A stretch of 64,000 nucleotides of DNA from Saccharothrix ecbatanensis (GCF_014205015.1 NZ_JACHMO010000001.1:8246001-8310000); one strand, 5' to 3'. Counted from the first letter of the stretch, positions 52,559 to 62,671 are shown. Made by a program: numbers and translations. Notes: generated by a model not told the origin, from the sequence alone.

Positions 52559-53530
52559 ATGGAGCTTGAGGTCGACCTGCTCATCGTCGGTGCGGGCCCG
52601 ACGGGGTTGTTCGGGGCGTACTACGCGGGATTCCGGGACCTGTCGGTGGCGATCGTCGACGCGCTGCCCGAGGCGGGCGGCCAGATCACCGCGATGTACC
52701 CGGAGAAGATGATCTACGACGTGGCCGGGTTCCCGGCGATCCGCGGCCGGGAGCTGGTGACGGCGCTCGTGCAGCAGGCCGACCAGTGGAAGCCGACGTA
52801 CCTGCTCGGCCGCCAGGCCCGGACGATGTCCGATGTGGACGGTCGGCTGGAGGTCGGTCTCGCCGACGGTGGCGTGGTGCGCGCCGGCGCGGTGCTGATC
52901 ACGGCCGGGATCGGCGAGTTCCGGCCGCGTCCGCTGCCGGCGGGCGACGGGTGGCTGGACCGCGGCATGGTGCACTTCGTGCCCAAGCTGAACGTGCACA
53001 CCGGCCAGGACGTGGTGGTCGTCGGCGGCGGCGACTCGGCGTTCGACTGGGCGCTCGCGCTGCACCCGATCGCGGCCAGCGTCACGCTGGTGCACCGCCG
53101 TGCGACGTTCCGCGCCCACCCGCCGACCGTGCGGCAGGTGCGCGACCTCGGCGTGGAGATCATCACCGACGCCGAGGTGCTGGAACTGCGCGGCGACCCG
53201 GACCTGGCCGAGGTGGAGGTGGCCGTCAAGGGCGGCGACCGCAAGGTGCTGCCCGCGCAGGCGGTCGTCGCGGCCCTCGGCTTCACCGCCGACCTGGGGC
53301 CGATCGAGTCGTGGGGCCTGGAGCTCGACCACCGGGCGGTGCTGGTGGACACCACCATGCGCACCGCCCGGGACCGCGTCTACGCGGCGGGCGACGTGGC
53401 CCAGTACCCCGGCAAGGTCAAGCTCATCGCCACCGGCTTCGGCGAGGCCGCCACCGCGGTCAACAACATCGCCGTGCTGCTCAACCCGGCGGCCCACCTG
53501 TTCCCGGGGCACTCCAGCAACGCCGGGTGA
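52559..53530 (+). CDS. Ferredoxin-NADP+ reductase type 2 (thioredoxin-reductase-like)
   Basis: 323 residues. FAD motif [19 protein letters not shown] at the N-terminus, NAD(P) motif [20 protein letters not shown] near 150, and the closing [20 protein letters not shown] motif. The CxxC redox disulfide of thioredoxin reductase is absent, which fits the TrxR-like FNR class (Bacillus YumC type). It would transfer electrons between NADPH and ferredoxin or flavodoxin. It is divergent from fumC; the partner ferredoxin is not nearby. Confidence 0.88.
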   Translation: MELEVDLLIVGAGPTGLFGAYYAGFRDLSVAIVDALPEAGGQITAMYPEKMIYDVAGFPAIRGRELVTALVQQADQWKPTYLLGRQARTMSDVDGRLEVGLADGGVVRAGAVLITAGIGEFRPRPLPAGDGWLDRGMVHFVPKLNVHTGQDVVVVGGGDSAFDWALALHPIAASVTLVHRRATFRAHPPTVRQVRDLGVEIITDAEVLELRGDPDLAEVEVAVKGGDRKVLPAQAVVAALGFTADLGPIESWGLELDHRAVLVDTTMRTARDRVYAAGDVAQYPGKVKLIATGFGEAATAVNNIAVLLNPAAHLFPGHSSNAG

Positions 53531-53573
53531 CGTCGCGTCCGACACAGCTGGGGCGCGACCGGCTCGCGACCGG

Positions 53574-54203
53574 CTACGGGGCGACCTGGACCTGGTCGCC
53601 GACCTGGAGCGTGTCGAAGTAGGTCGACGCCGCCTCGCGGGACAGGTGGATGCAGCCGTGCGACTCCTGCGTGAGGCTGCCCTCGTGGAACGCGATGCCG
53701 CTGCTGGTGAAGTACGTCGAGAACGGCATCGGCCCGTTGTAGGGGATGCTCCAGTCGTCGCGGACCTTCCACAGCACCGGGAAGTAGCCCACGGGCGTCT
53801 CGTAGCCGGGCTGGCCGGACGTGGTCGGCACCGGTCCGTAGCTGATCTTGCCCCCGCTGATCAGCCACGACTGGTTGGTCGACAGCTGGACGCACGCGCC
53901 CTCGGTGATGTCGCACGGCGTGCCGGGCACGGTGACCGGCGGGGGCGGCGGCGCGGGCTGCGGCTCCGGGCTCTTCGAGGTGGGCTCGGGTGCCGGCTCG
54001 GGTGCGGGCGCAGGAACGGGCGCGGGGGCCGGTTCCTGCGTCGGCACGGGCGTCTCCGAGGTCGGCGCCTCGGTGGCTGACGGCGCAGCCGAAGGCGAGA
54101 CCGAAGATGATGTCGTCGGCGACGGAGCCGGTCCGGACGCCTGCTCCGACGTCCCGCAGGCCGTTGCCAGGAAAGCGATTGCAACCAGTGCTGCCACGCG
54201 CAT
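53574..54203 (-). CDS. L,D-transpeptidase lipoprotein (YkuD domain)
   Basis: 209 residues. The lipobox ATACG (Cys16) marks a lipoprotein. It is followed by a Ser/Pro/Ala/Glu-rich spacer (residues 20-90) and the catalytic domain VQLSTNQSWLISGGKISYG. The catalytic motif is HEGSLTQESHGCIHLS, with the Cys in SHGCIHL. L,D-transpeptidases make 3-3 cross-links in peptidoglycan, which are abundant in mycobacteria and relatives. The long spacer lets the enzyme reach through the wall. Not part of the mycobacterial gene order at this place. Confidence 0.9.
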   Translation of the reverse strand: MRVAALVAIAFLATACGTSEQASGPAPSPTTSSSVSPSAAPSATEAPTSETPVPTQEPAPAPVPAPAPEPAPEPTSKSPEPQPAPPPPPVTVPGTPCDITEGACVQLSTNQSWLISGGKISYGPVPTTSGQPGYETPVGYFPVLWKVRDDWSIPYNGPMPFSTYFTSSGIAFHEGSLTQESHGCIHLSREAASTYFDTLQVGDQVQVAP

Positions 54204-54292
54204 CGCGCACCCCCCAGGATCATGCTGTTTCTGACCCTGGAGACGCCGCCGCGAAGCGTCCGGTTGCCATCCGCCGGATAACGAATCGATCA

Positions 54293-54322
54293 GGGCCGCC
54301 CCACTCGGAAGTGGGACGGCCC
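54293..54322 (-). terminator. Terminator of the trypsin-like protease gene
   Basis: Stem GGGCCG-C-CCCAC / GTGGG-A-CGGCCC (11 of 12 positions pair) with a six-base loop, 39 bases downstream of the stop on the minus strand. Confidence 0.75.
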
Positions 54323-54325
54323 TTC

Positions 54326-54349
54326 GAACGGACGAACGGACGAACGGAC
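54326..54349 (-). repeat. Three-unit 8-bp repeat after the protease gene
   Basis: GAACGGAC is repeated three times, between the terminator and the stop codon at 54361. Confidence 0.8.
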
Positions 54350-54360
54350 GAGCCGGTGGG

Positions 54361-55128
54361 CTAGACCGCGCCCGCGTACTGGCTGATCCACGAGCGGAAC
54401 GCCGGCACGTCCATGTAGATCGACGGGCCGGTGGCGCAGGTGGAGCTGCTGTTGCCCGCGCGGCTGGTGGCGCCGATCAGCTGCCACACGCCGTTCACGG
54501 ACTTGACCTGCGGGCCGCCCGAGTCGCCGTAGCAGGCGCCCGAGTTGCCGTTCGGGTTGTTGGTGCAGATCTCCACCGAGCCGTAGATGCCCAGGCACCG
54601 GCTGTCCGACACGATGGACGTGTTCAGCTCCTGCAACGTGATCGGCGCGCCACAGCCGCCACGCGGAGCGCAGGTCTGGCCCCACCCGATGATGCGGGTG
54701 GCGGTGCCGGCCGCGCCCGAAGTCGACGCCACCGAGATCGGCGTCTGGCCCACCGAGGTGGCCAGGCGCACGAGCGCGATGTCGTACGACCCGTGGGTGA
54801 TGATCTGCGCGCCGGACGCGACCGTGCCGCCGCTGGTGCGGTTGGTCGTGCCGATGCGGGCCCGGATGGAGGACGCCGACCGGCCCTGCACGCAGTGCTT
54901 GGCCGTGACGACCCAGTTGGCCTTGATCAGCGAGCCGCCGCAGAAGTGGCTGCCCGTGGTGCTTTGCAGGGACACCATGAACGAGTAGGTCTGCGTCGCG
55001 TTGCCGCCACCCACGATGAACGGGGTGATGTCGCCGTCGGACGCCGGGGCCGCCGCCGCCCCGGCCGCCGTGGCGAAAGCAGCTCCTACCGCCACCGCGA
55101 AGGCGGTGAACAGGGTACGAACCTTCAT
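54361..55128 (-). CDS. Secreted trypsin-like serine protease (S1A)
   Basis: 255 residues. Signal peptide with an Ala-rich core ending near AAAAPA; a short propeptide; the mature enzyme starts at [10 protein letters not shown]. The catalytic triad is His in [11 protein letters not shown], Asp in [14 protein letters not shown] and Ser in [10 protein letters not shown]. Six Cys could form three disulfides, as in Streptomyces trypsin-like proteases. It acts outside the cell. The gene stands alone between the transpeptidase and glpX genes. Confidence 0.93.
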   Translation of the reverse strand: MKVRTLFTAFAVAVGAAFATAAGAAAAPASDGDITPFIVGGGNATQTYSFMVSLQSTTGSHFCGGSLIKANWVVTAKHCVQGRSASSIRARIGTTNRTSGGTVASGAQIITHGSYDIALVRLATSVGQTPISVASTSGAAGTATRIIGWGQTCAPRGGCGAPITLQELNTSIVSDSRCLGIYGSVEICTNNPNGNSGACYGDSGGPQVKSVNGVWQLIGATSRAGNSSSTCATGPSIYMDVPAFRSWISQYAGAV

Positions 55129-55264
55129 CGCTTCCTCTCCGTCCCCGGCGCAGGGATGCTCGGGGACGGATCGGAAACTAGGGAGGATCGCTCGTTGATC
55201 ACCACAGCCGATCGGCCGGTAACGCTTGGTTGACCGTTGACAGCACGCTGTGGCGAATGGAGCA

Positions 55265-56320
55265 CTACGGGAGCGGCGGGAGGGCGTCCTCGCCGGTGGG
55301 CGGGATGTCGAAGTCCACCGACGCGTACTCGCGCAGCTTGGTGAGCCGGTGGAAACCGTCGATCATCCGGACCGTGCCGGACTTCGACCGCATTACGATC
55401 GACTGGGTCGTGCAGCCGCCCGCCCGGTAGTGCACGCCGCGCACCAGGTCGCCGTCCGTGACGCCGGTCGCGCAGAAGAACACGTTGTCGCCGCGCACCA
55501 GGTCGTCGGTCAGCAGCACTCGGTCCAGGTCGTGGCCGGCGTCCAGCGCCTTCTGCCGCTCGGCGTCGTCCTTCGGCCACAGCTTGGCCTGGATCGCGCC
55601 GCCCATGCACTTCAGCGCCGCCGCCGCGATGATGCCCTCCGGCGTGCCGCCGATGCCGACCAGCAGGTCGATGCCGGTGTTCGGGCGGGCCGCCGAGATC
55701 GCGCCCGCCACGTCGCCGTCGGAGATGAAGTGGATCCGGGCGCCCGCCGCGCGCACGTCCCGCACCAGCGTCTCGTGCCGCGGCCGGTCCAGGATGCACA
55801 CCGTCACGTCGGACACGTCGCTGTGCTTGGCCTTCGCCACCCGGCGGATGTTCTCCCCGATCGGGGCGGTGATGTCGATGACGTCCGCCGCTTCCGGGCC
55901 GGTCGCCAGCTTCTCCATGTAGAACACGGCCGACGGGTCGAACATCGCGCCGCGCTCGGCCACCGCGAGCACCGCCAGCGCGTTCGGCATGCCCTTGGCC
56001 ATCAGCGTGGTGCCGTCGATCGGGTCGACCGCGACATCGCAGTCGGCGCCCTCGCCGTTGCCGACTTCCTCGCCGTTGAACAGCATGGGCGCCTCGTCCT
56101 TCTCGCCCTCGCCGATCACCACGACACCGCGCATGGTGACGGTGCCGATCAGCTTGCGCATGGCGTCCACCGCCGCGCCGTCGCCGCCGTTCTTGTCGCC
56201 GCGGCCCACCCAGCGCCCGGCCGCCATCGCGGCGGCCTCGGTCACCCGGACGAGTTCCAGCGCGAGGTTCCGATCAGGTGCCTCGCGGCGGCGCTCGGAC
56301 GGGCTGCTGCCTGTGACCAT
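55265..56320 (-). CDS. glpX: Class II fructose-1,6-bisphosphatase
   Basis: 351 residues. Motifs of the GlpX/lithium-sensitive phosphatase fold: [38 protein letters not shown] (metal-binding Asp pair), [34 protein letters not shown], and [18 protein letters not shown]. The enzyme removes the 1-phosphate of fructose-1,6-bisphosphate in gluconeogenesis; it is the only FBPase in mycobacteria (Rv1099c). The start is the ATG at 56320; an extra ten residues before the fold are Arg-rich. Confidence 0.95.
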   Translation of the reverse strand: MVTGSSPSERRREAPDRNLALELVRVTEAAAMAAGRWVGRGDKNGGDGAAVDAMRKLIGTVTMRGVVVIGEGEKDEAPMLFNGEEVGNGEGADCDVAVDPIDGTTLMAKGMPNALAVLAVAERGAMFDPSAVFYMEKLATGPEAADVIDITAPIGENIRRVAKAKHSDVSDVTVCILDRPRHETLVRDVRAAGARIHFISDGDVAGAISAARPNTGIDLLVGIGGTPEGIIAAAALKCMGGAIQAKLWPKDDAERQKALDAGHDLDRVLLTDDLVRGDNVFFCATGVTDGDLVRGVHYRAGGCTTQSIVMRSKSGTVRMIDGFHRLTKLREYASVDFDIPPTGEDALPPLP

Positions 56321-56374
56321 GACGTTCCTCCTGCGACTGCGATTACCGGCGGGTAGACCAATCCTCGCACGTCA

Positions 56375-56584
56375 TCAGCCTTCGGCCACGTCCTCCTCGG
56401 TCACACTGAGTGCTTGATCGATCCGTTCCCGGGCGCCCGCGAGCTGCCGTTCGCAGGTCTTCGCCAGGGCCTCGCCGCGTTCCCACAGCGCCAGCGACTC
56501 CTCCAGCGACAGGCCGCCCGCCTCCAGCCTGCGGACCACCTCCACCAACTCGTCCCTGGCCTGCTCGTAGCCCGGCTCGCTCAC
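56375..56584 (-). CDS. xseB: Exodeoxyribonuclease VII small subunit
   Basis: 69 residues from GTG 56584, overlapping the upstream stop by four bases. The family helix pair is [20 protein letters not shown] and [20 protein letters not shown], followed by [15 protein letters not shown]. XseB binds XseA in several copies to form exonuclease VII, which degrades single-stranded DNA. In most genomes xseB follows xseA directly; here one extra gene sits between them. Confidence 0.94.
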   Translation of the reverse strand: MSEPGYEQARDELVEVVRRLEAGGLSLEESLALWERGEALAKTCERQLAGARERIDQALSVTEEDVAEG

Positions 56585-56991
56585 GTGGACAACTTCCCCA
56601 ATCGGTTCTGGACGTGCACCACGACGGTCGCGACCGCCTGGTCGTAGCCGATGAAAGCCTCGGCGAACTCCGCTCCGTCACCCTCGCGCACCGCGTCGTC
56701 GATCCGGTGCTCGGCGGCGGCGACACGCCTGCGGTGGACCGAGCCGTGGCCCAGCCACCACGTCATGCCGGCGTAGCGGGAGGTGGCCTCGGACAGGTCG
56801 TGTAACCGGCTGACCAGCGTCTGCCCGCCCGCCTGGCAGCCGGCGACCAGTGACAGCCAGCAGTCGGCGGCGGCCTGGTCGGCGGACTGGGCGCGGGTGC
56901 GCACCGCCTGGGCGCCCTCGTCGTCGGCTCTTGCCGCGGCGGCCATCGTCAACGGCAGGAACGTGGGCTCACGTGCCGGGTTCGGCACCAC
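56581..56991 (-). CDS. Hypothetical helical protein between xseA and xseB
   Basis: 136 residues, overlapping xseA by 23 bases at its start and xseB by four at its end, so it is co-translated with both. The sequence is almost entirely helical ([60 protein letters not shown]) with no signal peptide. The family is not recognised. Insertion between the two subunits of one enzyme without loss of coupling suggests a functional link to exonuclease VII or simply a lineage-specific addition. Confidence 0.7.
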   Translation of the reverse strand: MVPNPAREPTFLPLTMAAAARADDEGAQAVRTRAQSADQAAADCWLSLVAGCQAGGQTLVSRLHDLSEATSRYAGMTWWLGHGSVHRRRVAAAEHRIDDAVREGDGAEFAEAFIGYDQAVATVVVHVQNRLGKLST

Positions 56992-58300
56992 CGCCTCCTT
57001 CCGCTGCCTGATCGCCGACCGCTGCCTGACCGACTGCCTGACCGACCGCTGCCTGATCGCTGTTCTCGCCGGTCACGAGCGCGTGCACGGCGCCGTCGGC
57101 CACGCGCACCCGCAACCGGGCGCCGGCGGGAGCCTGGGACGTCGACCGGAGCACGCCGTCGACCCCGTCGGGGGTCACGAGCTGGACCACCGCGTACCCG
57201 CGCGCCAGCGTGGCGGCAGGCCCGAGGGTCGTCAAGCGCGCCGTGGTGGCGATCAGCCCGGACGTTTCTGAATCGAGACGGTTCCGCACCGCGCGGCGGG
57301 CGCGTTCACGCAGTCGGTCGATGTCCTCCGCGCGCCGGTCCAGCGGGCCGTGCGGGTCGGAAAGCGCGGGTCGGGTCCGCAGCGACGCGAGCAGCTTGCG
57401 TTCCCGGTCCACCCAGCCGTGCAGCGCGCGACGGCTGCGGTCGCGCAGTTGGCGGATCCGCTCGTTCTCCTCCGCGACGTCCGGGACGACCCGCTTGCCC
57501 GCGTCGGTCGGCGTGGAGCAGCGCACGTCCGCCACGTAGTCCACCAACGGGGTGTCCGGCTCGTGCCCGATCGCGGACAGCACGGGCGTGCGGCACTGCG
57601 ACACGGCCCGGCACAGCGCCTCGTCGGAGAACGGCAGCAGGTCTTCCACGCTGCCGCCGCCGCGGGCCAGCACGATGACGTCCACTTCGGCGTCGCGGTC
57701 CAGAGTCGACAGTGCGGTGAGGATCTGCGGTACGGCCAAAGCCCCTTGCACCGCAACGGTGATCACGCGGAACCGCGCTCCGGGCCAGCGGGCGTGCGCG
57801 TTGGTCAGCACGTCCCGTTCGGCGGCCGACGCGCGGCCCGTGACGAGGCCGATCTTGTTCGGCAGGAACGGCGGTTTGCGCTTGCGGCGCGGGTCGAACA
57901 GGCCTTCGGCGTCGAGCAGCTTGCGGAGGCGTTCGATCCGGGCCAGCAGCTCGCCGATGCCGACCTGCCGGATCTCGTCCACGCGCAGGCTCAGCGTGCC
58001 GCGGTTGGGGAAGAAGTTCGGCTTGCCGTGCACGACAACCCGGCTGCCCTCGGTCAGCTGGAGCTCGCGCACCATGCCGACGGGCGCGGTCAGCTGCATC
58101 GACATGTCGACCGACGGGTCACGCAGGGTGAGGAACGCGGTCGCCGTGCCAGGTCGTGCGCTGAGCTGCGTGACCTGGCCCTCGACCCACACGTCGCCGA
58201 GTCGGTTGATCCAGTCGAAGATCTTGCGCGCGACCGTCCGCACCGGCCACGGGTGCTCGGGGCTGGACTTCTCGGTGACGGGCGGCTTCTCCGGGTTCAC
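56969..58300 (-). CDS. xseA: Exodeoxyribonuclease VII large subunit
   Basis: 443 residues from GTG 58300, overlapping the upstream stop as GTGA. The OB-fold nucleic-acid-binding N-terminus ([20 protein letters not shown]) is followed by the catalytic domain with [36 protein letters not shown] and [21 protein letters not shown] long coiled coil follows, and the C-terminal tail is a short repeat ([19 protein letters not shown]). The enzyme degrades single-stranded DNA and removes protein adducts. The position matches Rv1108c. The DNA of the tail is an imperfect tandem repeat (57000-57062). Confidence 0.95.
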   Translation of the reverse strand: MNPEKPPVTEKSSPEHPWPVRTVARKIFDWINRLGDVWVEGQVTQLSARPGTATAFLTLRDPSVDMSMQLTAPVGMVRELQLTEGSRVVVHGKPNFFPNRGTLSLRVDEIRQVGIGELLARIERLRKLLDAEGLFDPRRKRKPPFLPNKIGLVTGRASAAERDVLTNAHARWPGARFRVITVAVQGALAVPQILTALSTLDRDAEVDVIVLARGGGSVEDLLPFSDEALCRAVSQCRTPVLSAIGHEPDTPLVDYVADVRCSTPTDAGKRVVPDVAEENERIRQLRDRSRRALHGWVDRERKLLASLRTRPALSDPHGPLDRRAEDIDRLRERARRAVRNRLDSETSGLIATTARLTTLGPAATLARGYAVVQLVTPDGVDGVLRSTSQAPAGARLRVRVADGAVHALVTGENSDQAAVGQAVGQAAVGDQAAEGGGGAEPGT

Positions 58301-58782
58301 CGGTTCTTGAGGTTCGCGATGCGACGGGTGAGCATGCCGGTGAACTCGGGGCGGGCGGCGTGCGTGCGCTCGTGCGCCAGCAGCTGATCGAGGTCCTCCG
58401 CGGTCAACGTTCGCAGACGGGCCCTGAGCTGCGCCAACGACAACTCGTCGTAGTTCGGCAGCACGGCCGGCGGCTCGGCGGCCAGCGCCTGCTCTTCCTC
58501 GGCCCACGGGTCGTCGGCACGCACGGGCGGCGTCTCGGGCTCGTCCTCGTCGAAGGTCGCCCACTCGGGTTCCGGCTCCGGCTGCTTGAGCATGGCCAGC
58601 ACTTCGTCGCCCTTGATTGCGAGTTCCGTCACCTCCTGCTGGACCCGCATGGTCAGCCGCATGGCCTCGCTGATGACGGTGACCGGCAGGCCCGCGAGTT
58701 GCATCGGAAGCTTCCGGACCTGCTCGACGGCGGTGACCGCCAGTCCCGCGGCGAGGCGGACGGTCAGCGGCAGTTGCTTCAT
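58297..58782 (-). CDS. Rv1109c-like protein (lipid droplet-associated type)
   Basis: 161 residues, overlapping xseA by four bases. The N-terminal region is amphipathic/hydrophobic ([20 protein letters not shown], then [20 protein letters not shown]). The middle is acidic and Pro-rich. The C-terminus is a helical bundle with the pattern [20 protein letters not shown] and [20 protein letters not shown], then [12 protein letters not shown]. This last part is a conserved module in actinobacterial proteins called lipid-droplet-associated. The role in xse operons is unknown; the gene order matches Rv1109c. Confidence 0.85.
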   Translation of the reverse strand: MKQLPLTVRLAAGLAVTAVEQVRKLPMQLAGLPVTVISEAMRLTMRVQQEVTELAIKGDEVLAMLKQPEPEPEWATFDEDEPETPPVRADDPWAEEEQALAAEPPAVLPNYDELSLAQLRARLRTLTAEDLDQLLAHERTHAARPEFTGMLTRRIANLKNR

Positions 58783-58867
58783 GCCTACAGCCTGCCGCAG
58801 TCGGAGGTCCGATGCCTACATTCGGCGCGCCATACGCTGAGAGCGGTCACGCCGTACCCTGGGACCC

Positions 58868-59812
58868 ATGGACAAGCGAGTGCTCCTGGCGAAGCCGCGC
58901 GGCTACTGCGCCGGTGTGGATCGTGCGGTCGTGACCGTGGAGAAGGCGCTGGAGCAGTACGGCGCTCCGGTCTACGTGCGCAAGGAGATCGTCCACAACA
59001 AGCACGTCGTGGAGACGCTGTCCCGTCGTGGCGCGATCTTCGTGGACGAGACCGACGAGGTGCCCGAGGGCGCGCTCGTGGTGTTCTCGGCGCACGGCGT
59101 GTCGCCCGCGGTGCACGAGGAGGCCGAGGCCCGGCAGCTCCGCACCATCGACGCCACGTGCCCGTTGGTGACGAAGGTGCACTACGAGGCCAAGCGGTTC
59201 GCCCGTGAGGACTACGACATCCTGCTCATCGGCCACGAAGGACACGAAGAGGTCGAGGGCACCTACGGCGAGGCGCCGGAGCACATCCAGCTCGTGGACA
59301 CCGCTGAGGACGTCGACAAGGTCGTCGTGCGCGACCCGTCCAAGGTGATCTGGCTGTCCCAGACGACGTTGTCGGTGGACGAGACGATGGTGCGGGTGCG
59401 CCAGCTCCAGGACCGGTTCCCGGATCTCCAGGCGCCGCCGTCGGACGACATCTGCTACGCGACGTCGAACCGGCAGACCGCGGTGAAGACCATGGCGCCG
59501 GAGTGCGACCTGGTGCTGGTGGTCGGGTCGAAGAACTCGTCCAACTCGGTGCGGCTGGTCGAGGTGGCGTTGCAGGCGGGCGCCCGGGCGTCGTACCTGA
59601 TCGACTACGCGAACGAGGTCGACCTGGCGTGGCTGGAGGGCGTGACGACGGTCGGTGTGACGTCGGGCGCGTCGGTGCCGGACATCCTGGTGATGGAGCT
59701 GCTGGAGTTCCTGGCCGGGCACGGCTACGGGAACGTCGAGGAGATCACCACGGCGAACGAGAAGATCGCCTTCGCCCTGCCGCGCGAACTGCGCAAGGAC
59801 ATGGTCCGCTAG
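58868..59812 (+). CDS. ispH: 4-hydroxy-3-methylbut-2-enyl diphosphate reductase
   Basis: 314 residues from ATG 58868. The three Cys that hold the [4Fe-4S] cluster are in [13 protein letters not shown] (C14), [13 protein letters not shown] (about C97) and [11 protein letters not shown] (about C199). The Glu-Thr pair of the active site follows the EEVEGTYGE region, and [20 protein letters not shown] is the second-domain signature. It catalyses the last step of the MEP pathway to IPP and DMAPP, feeding the prenyltransferase encoded at 37343. Matches Rv1110. It is divergent from the xse operon and followed by a hairpin terminator. Confidence 0.96.
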   Translation: MDKRVLLAKPRGYCAGVDRAVVTVEKALEQYGAPVYVRKEIVHNKHVVETLSRRGAIFVDETDEVPEGALVVFSAHGVSPAVHEEAEARQLRTIDATCPLVTKVHYEAKRFAREDYDILLIGHEGHEEVEGTYGEAPEHIQLVDTAEDVDKVVVRDPSKVIWLSQTTLSVDETMVRVRQLQDRFPDLQAPPSDDICYATSNRQTAVKTMAPECDLVLVVGSKNSSNSVRLVEVALQAGARASYLIDYANEVDLAWLEGVTTVGVTSGASVPDILVMELLEFLAGHGYGNVEEITTANEKIAFALPRELRKDMVR

Positions 59813-59828
59813 GACGTTCGACTTACGG

Positions 59829-59866
59829 GAAGCGCCCACGCCGGTGTTCTGCGGCGGGGGCGCTTC
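59829..59866 (+). terminator. Terminator of ispH
   Basis: Perfect 9-bp stem GAAGCGCCC / GGGCGCTTC with a 20-base GC-rich loop, 17 bases after the stop. Confidence 0.8.
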
Positions 59867-59951
59867 GTGGTTCTGCCGTCGTCACGCCGCGCCGTCGAAC
59901 CCGCCGTTCTTGGCGGCGGTGACGAACGCGGCTTCGTCGATCACCGCGACC

Positions 59952-60125
59952 AACTCCAGCGCCGAGAACTTCTTCGGCCACGTGAAGAAGAACTGTTCCA
60001 CCACGACCGGTTCGACACCGTCGAGGAGTCCACCACCGCCCTGGACGACTACCTCGACTGGTACAACACCACCCACATCTCCACCACGCTCAAGGGCCTG
60101 AGCCCGGTCCGACATCCGGGGACCA
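59952..60125 (+). pseudogene. IS3-family (IS150-group) transposase remnant
   Basis: The C-terminal end of a rve-type transposase is split by a frameshift near 59987: NSSAENFFGHVK in one frame, then EELFHHDRFDTVEESTTALD and DYLDWYNTTHISTTLKGLSP, VRHPG in the next. The FFGH-K-E, YxxWYN and LKGLSPVxH elements are the conserved end of IS3/IS150 transposases. No start or inverted repeats are identifiable nearby. The rest of the 59.87-60.25 kb gap holds no gene. Confidence 0.75.
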
Positions 60126-60252
60126 GTTCACCCAGGGGACCCCTGCTTTCATTCTGCCGGCGGGGTACGACAATTTCGGCCTCCGGGCGGGTTGAGCTGC
60201 GCTGACGGTGAAAGCGGTTGGCGGGGTGGGGGAGTTCGCGTTTGCTGGGTGG

Positions 60253-62151
60253 ATGAGCGTTGGGTCGACGAGCACGGTGCTGATCGGGGTGGAGAACGTG
60301 GCCACCCCCAAGTGGGCCCGGCGCCGGGGTGGGACGTCCGTCAGCCTCGGCAAGGCGTTGCGGAGCCTGCCGTCGGCCGTGTCGATGGTGGTGCGGCTCG
60401 CCTGGCGCACCTCGCCCCGGCTGACTGTGCTGGCAGGCGTCGTGCACGTCCTGTCCGGCTGCGTGACCGCGTTCGGGCTCCTCGCCACGGCCGACGTGTT
60501 CTCAGCCCTGCTGCGCGAAGGCCCTACGCCGCAGCGGATCACCGAAGCCTTGCCCGCGCTGGCCGTGGTGGTCGGGTCGTTCGTCGTCCGCGCACTGCTC
60601 GACACGGCGGTCGCGGCGGTCGAGAGTTCGTTGCGGCCCAGGGTCGCCCGTGAGGCCAACGACGAGGTGAAGTCCGTCCTCGTGCGGGCGTCGCTGCTCG
60701 CGTTCGAGGACGCGGACTTCCGCGAGCTGGCACGGCAGGGCGGTCGGCGCGGCGTCCGGTCGCTGGAAAGCAGCCTGCGCTACCTGGCGGACCTGGTGTC
60801 CGGCGGTATCTCGCTGATCGCGGCCATCGTCACGGTCGGGCTGCTCAACCCGTGGCTCGCCCCCGCCCTGATGCTGGCCGCGTTCGCGAACGCCTGGGCG
60901 TCGGCGCGCGCGTCCAAGCTGCGGTACGAGCACTTCCTCGACTCCGTCACCCGCAACACCCGCAAGGGCGTGGTGGAGGAGGTCGCCACCGACCGCGACT
61001 TCGCCCTCGAACGGCACGCGCTCACCTTGCAGGAACGCCTGCTCGGCGAACACCGCCGCATCGCGGACAGCCTGATGGCGGACGAGATCCGGATGGCGCA
61101 CCGGACGAACGTCGTGCGGCTCACCGGACGCGCGTTGGCCGGCGTCGGCACGGCGATCGCCTATGTCGTCCTCGGCGTCCTGCTGCACACCGGCGGCATG
61201 GAGTTGGCGCTCGCGGGCACGGCGGTGCTGGCCATGCGCACCGGCTTCTCGTCGCTGGCCTCCACGACGCGCGCCGTGAACTCGCTCTACGAGGACTCGT
61301 TCTACATCGACTTCTACCGGAAACTGCTGGTGGAAGGCGCGGAACGGGCGCAGGGCAGCTCACCGGTCACCGCACCGGCCGACCCGTCCCGGATCACGCT
61401 GACCGACGTCTCCTTCACCTACCCGGGCGCTCCCGAGCCCGCGCTGCGCGACGTGAACCTGACCGTGGCCAAGGGCGAGGTCGTCGCGCTGGTCGGCGAG
61501 AACGGCTCGGGCAAGACGACCCTCGGCAAGGTCCTCACCGGCCTGTTCCCGGCCTCGTCCGGCACCGTCGCGTGGGACGACGTGGACCTGGCGACGGCCG
61601 ACCCGCACTCGGTGCACTCGTCCATCGCGGTGATCGCGCAGAACCCGGCGCAGTGGCCGATGACCGCGCGGCACAACGTGACGGTCGGCCGGCTGGAACG
61701 CGACGACGAGGACGCGTGGCGGGAGGCGGTGGCGAAGTCCGGCGCGGACGAGGTGCTGGCGTCACTGCCCGCCGGGCCGGACACGGTGCTGTCACGGCAG
61801 TTCAACGACGGGCAGGACCTGTCCGGCGGGCAGTGGCAGCGGATGGGCATCGCCCGCGGCATGTACCGGGACGCGGCGGTGCTCGTGGCGGACGAGCCGA
61901 CGGCCGCGCTGGACGCCAAGGCCGAAGCGCGTGTGTTCGAGGGCCTCAGACAAGCGACCGCGCGGCGCACCACGATCCTGGTGACGCACCGGCTGGCGAA
62001 CATCCGCAACGCCGACCGGATCGTGGTGCTCGACCGGGGCCGGATCGTGGAGCAGGGCACGCACGAGCAGCTGATGGCGTTGCGCGGCCACTACTTCGAG
62101 CTGTTCGAACTCCAGGCCTCCGCGTACCGGGGCGGGCTGCTCGCGTCCTAG
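60253..62151 (+). CDS. ABC exporter, fused permease and ATPase
   Basis: 632 residues from ATG 60253 (an upstream GTG at 60208 would add 15). Five to six membrane helices between residues 45 and 320 form the export domain. The ATPase domain has Walker A VALVGENGSGKTTLGKVLTG, Q loop VIAQNPAQWPMTARHNV, signature QDLSGGQWQRMGIARGMYRD, Walker B VLVADEPTAALDAKAEARVF, and ILVTHRLANI. It resembles half-size exporters of the MsbA/NisT type. No substrate gene is close; the left flank is an IS remnant. The stop codon is shared in the CTAG overlap with the convergent VOC gene. Confidence 0.88.
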   Translation: MSVGSTSTVLIGVENVATPKWARRRGGTSVSLGKALRSLPSAVSMVVRLAWRTSPRLTVLAGVVHVLSGCVTAFGLLATADVFSALLREGPTPQRITEALPALAVVVGSFVVRALLDTAVAAVESSLRPRVAREANDEVKSVLVRASLLAFEDADFRELARQGGRRGVRSLESSLRYLADLVSGGISLIAAIVTVGLLNPWLAPALMLAAFANAWASARASKLRYEHFLDSVTRNTRKGVVEEVATDRDFALERHALTLQERLLGEHRRIADSLMADEIRMAHRTNVVRLTGRALAGVGTAIAYVVLGVLLHTGGMELALAGTAVLAMRTGFSSLASTTRAVNSLYEDSFYIDFYRKLLVEGAERAQGSSPVTAPADPSRITLTDVSFTYPGAPEPALRDVNLTVAKGEVVALVGENGSGKTTLGKVLTGLFPASSGTVAWDDVDLATADPHSVHSSIAVIAQNPAQWPMTARHNVTVGRLERDDEDAWREAVAKSGADEVLASLPAGPDTVLSRQFNDGQDLSGGQWQRMGIARGMYRDAAVLVADEPTAALDAKAEARVFEGLRQATARRTTILVTHRLANIRNADRIVVLDRGRIVEQGTHEQLMALRGHYFELFELQASAYRGGLLAS

Positions 62152-62543
62152 GCCGGTGCGGTGATCATGACCGGGTTGCCGTCCGGGTCGGCCACGAACG
62201 CGATCCGCTCACCCCACGGCGTGTCGTTCGGGGCCTGGAGGACGGGGTGGCCCCGGCGTTCGAGATCGGCGACGGCCGTGTCGACGTCGTCGTGGTAGAC
62301 GCACAGCTCGAACGCGTGACCGGTGGTCGGGCGCTGCGGCAGCCCGTGCACGCCCTTGCCGTCCGGCGCCACCTGGCCGAGGCCTAGCTTCGAGCCGTCG
62401 GGCAGGTCGACCGCGACGTACGCCGGGTCGCCGTCCGCGGGGAAGCGGTACGTCACGGTGAAGCCGAGGGCGTCGCAGTAGAAGGCGATCGACCGCGCCA
62501 GGTCGTCGCAGATCAACATCGGGAACGCGGACCGGTAGACCAT
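62148..62543 (-). CDS. VOC-family (glyoxalase/bleomycin resistance) protein
   Basis: 131 residues from ATG 62543. Two beta-alpha-beta-beta-beta repeats are visible: AFPMLICDDLARSIAFYCDA / LGFTVTYRF...YVAVDLPDGSKLGLG, and HAFELCVYHDDVDTAVADLE / RRGHPV...IAFVADPDGNPVMITAP. One metal ligand (Glu in FELCVYHDD) is visible and the His positions are not all typical. Members are lyases, dioxygenases or antibiotic-binding proteins. It converges with the ABC exporter gene; the two stops share CTAG (62148-62151). Confidence 0.85.
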   Translation of the reverse strand: MVYRSAFPMLICDDLARSIAFYCDALGFTVTYRFPADGDPAYVAVDLPDGSKLGLGQVAPDGKGVHGLPQRPTTGHAFELCVYHDDVDTAVADLERRGHPVLQAPNDTPWGERIAFVADPDGNPVMITAPA

Positions 62544-62561
62544 GGCGCGAATTCTAGTGCA

Positions 62562-62610
62562 GCCGGGTACCCGCACGCATTACCCTGAGGAACGCGCGCG
62601 GGTACCCGGC
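62562..62610 (-). terminator. Long hairpin between the VOC and lectin genes
   Basis: Perfect 13-bp inverted repeat GCCGGGTACCCGC / GCGGGTACCCGGC with a 23-base loop. It lies 62 bases after the lectin stop and 19 bases before the VOC start, so it probably terminates the lectin transcript and may separate the two minus-strand genes. Each arm is itself a short palindrome (CGGGTACCCG). Confidence 0.75.
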
Positions 62611-62671
62611 AGCAATACTGAAGAATGAGGACGTTTACCGCGAAAGTGCAGAACTCAACGCCGTGATGAGC

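Noticed and set aside
60208..60252. GTG 60208 as start of the ABC exporter
   Set aside because: The 15 extra residues are Gly/Val/Phe-rich and no Shine-Dalgarno sequence is seen; ATG 60253 is preferred, with moderate confidence.
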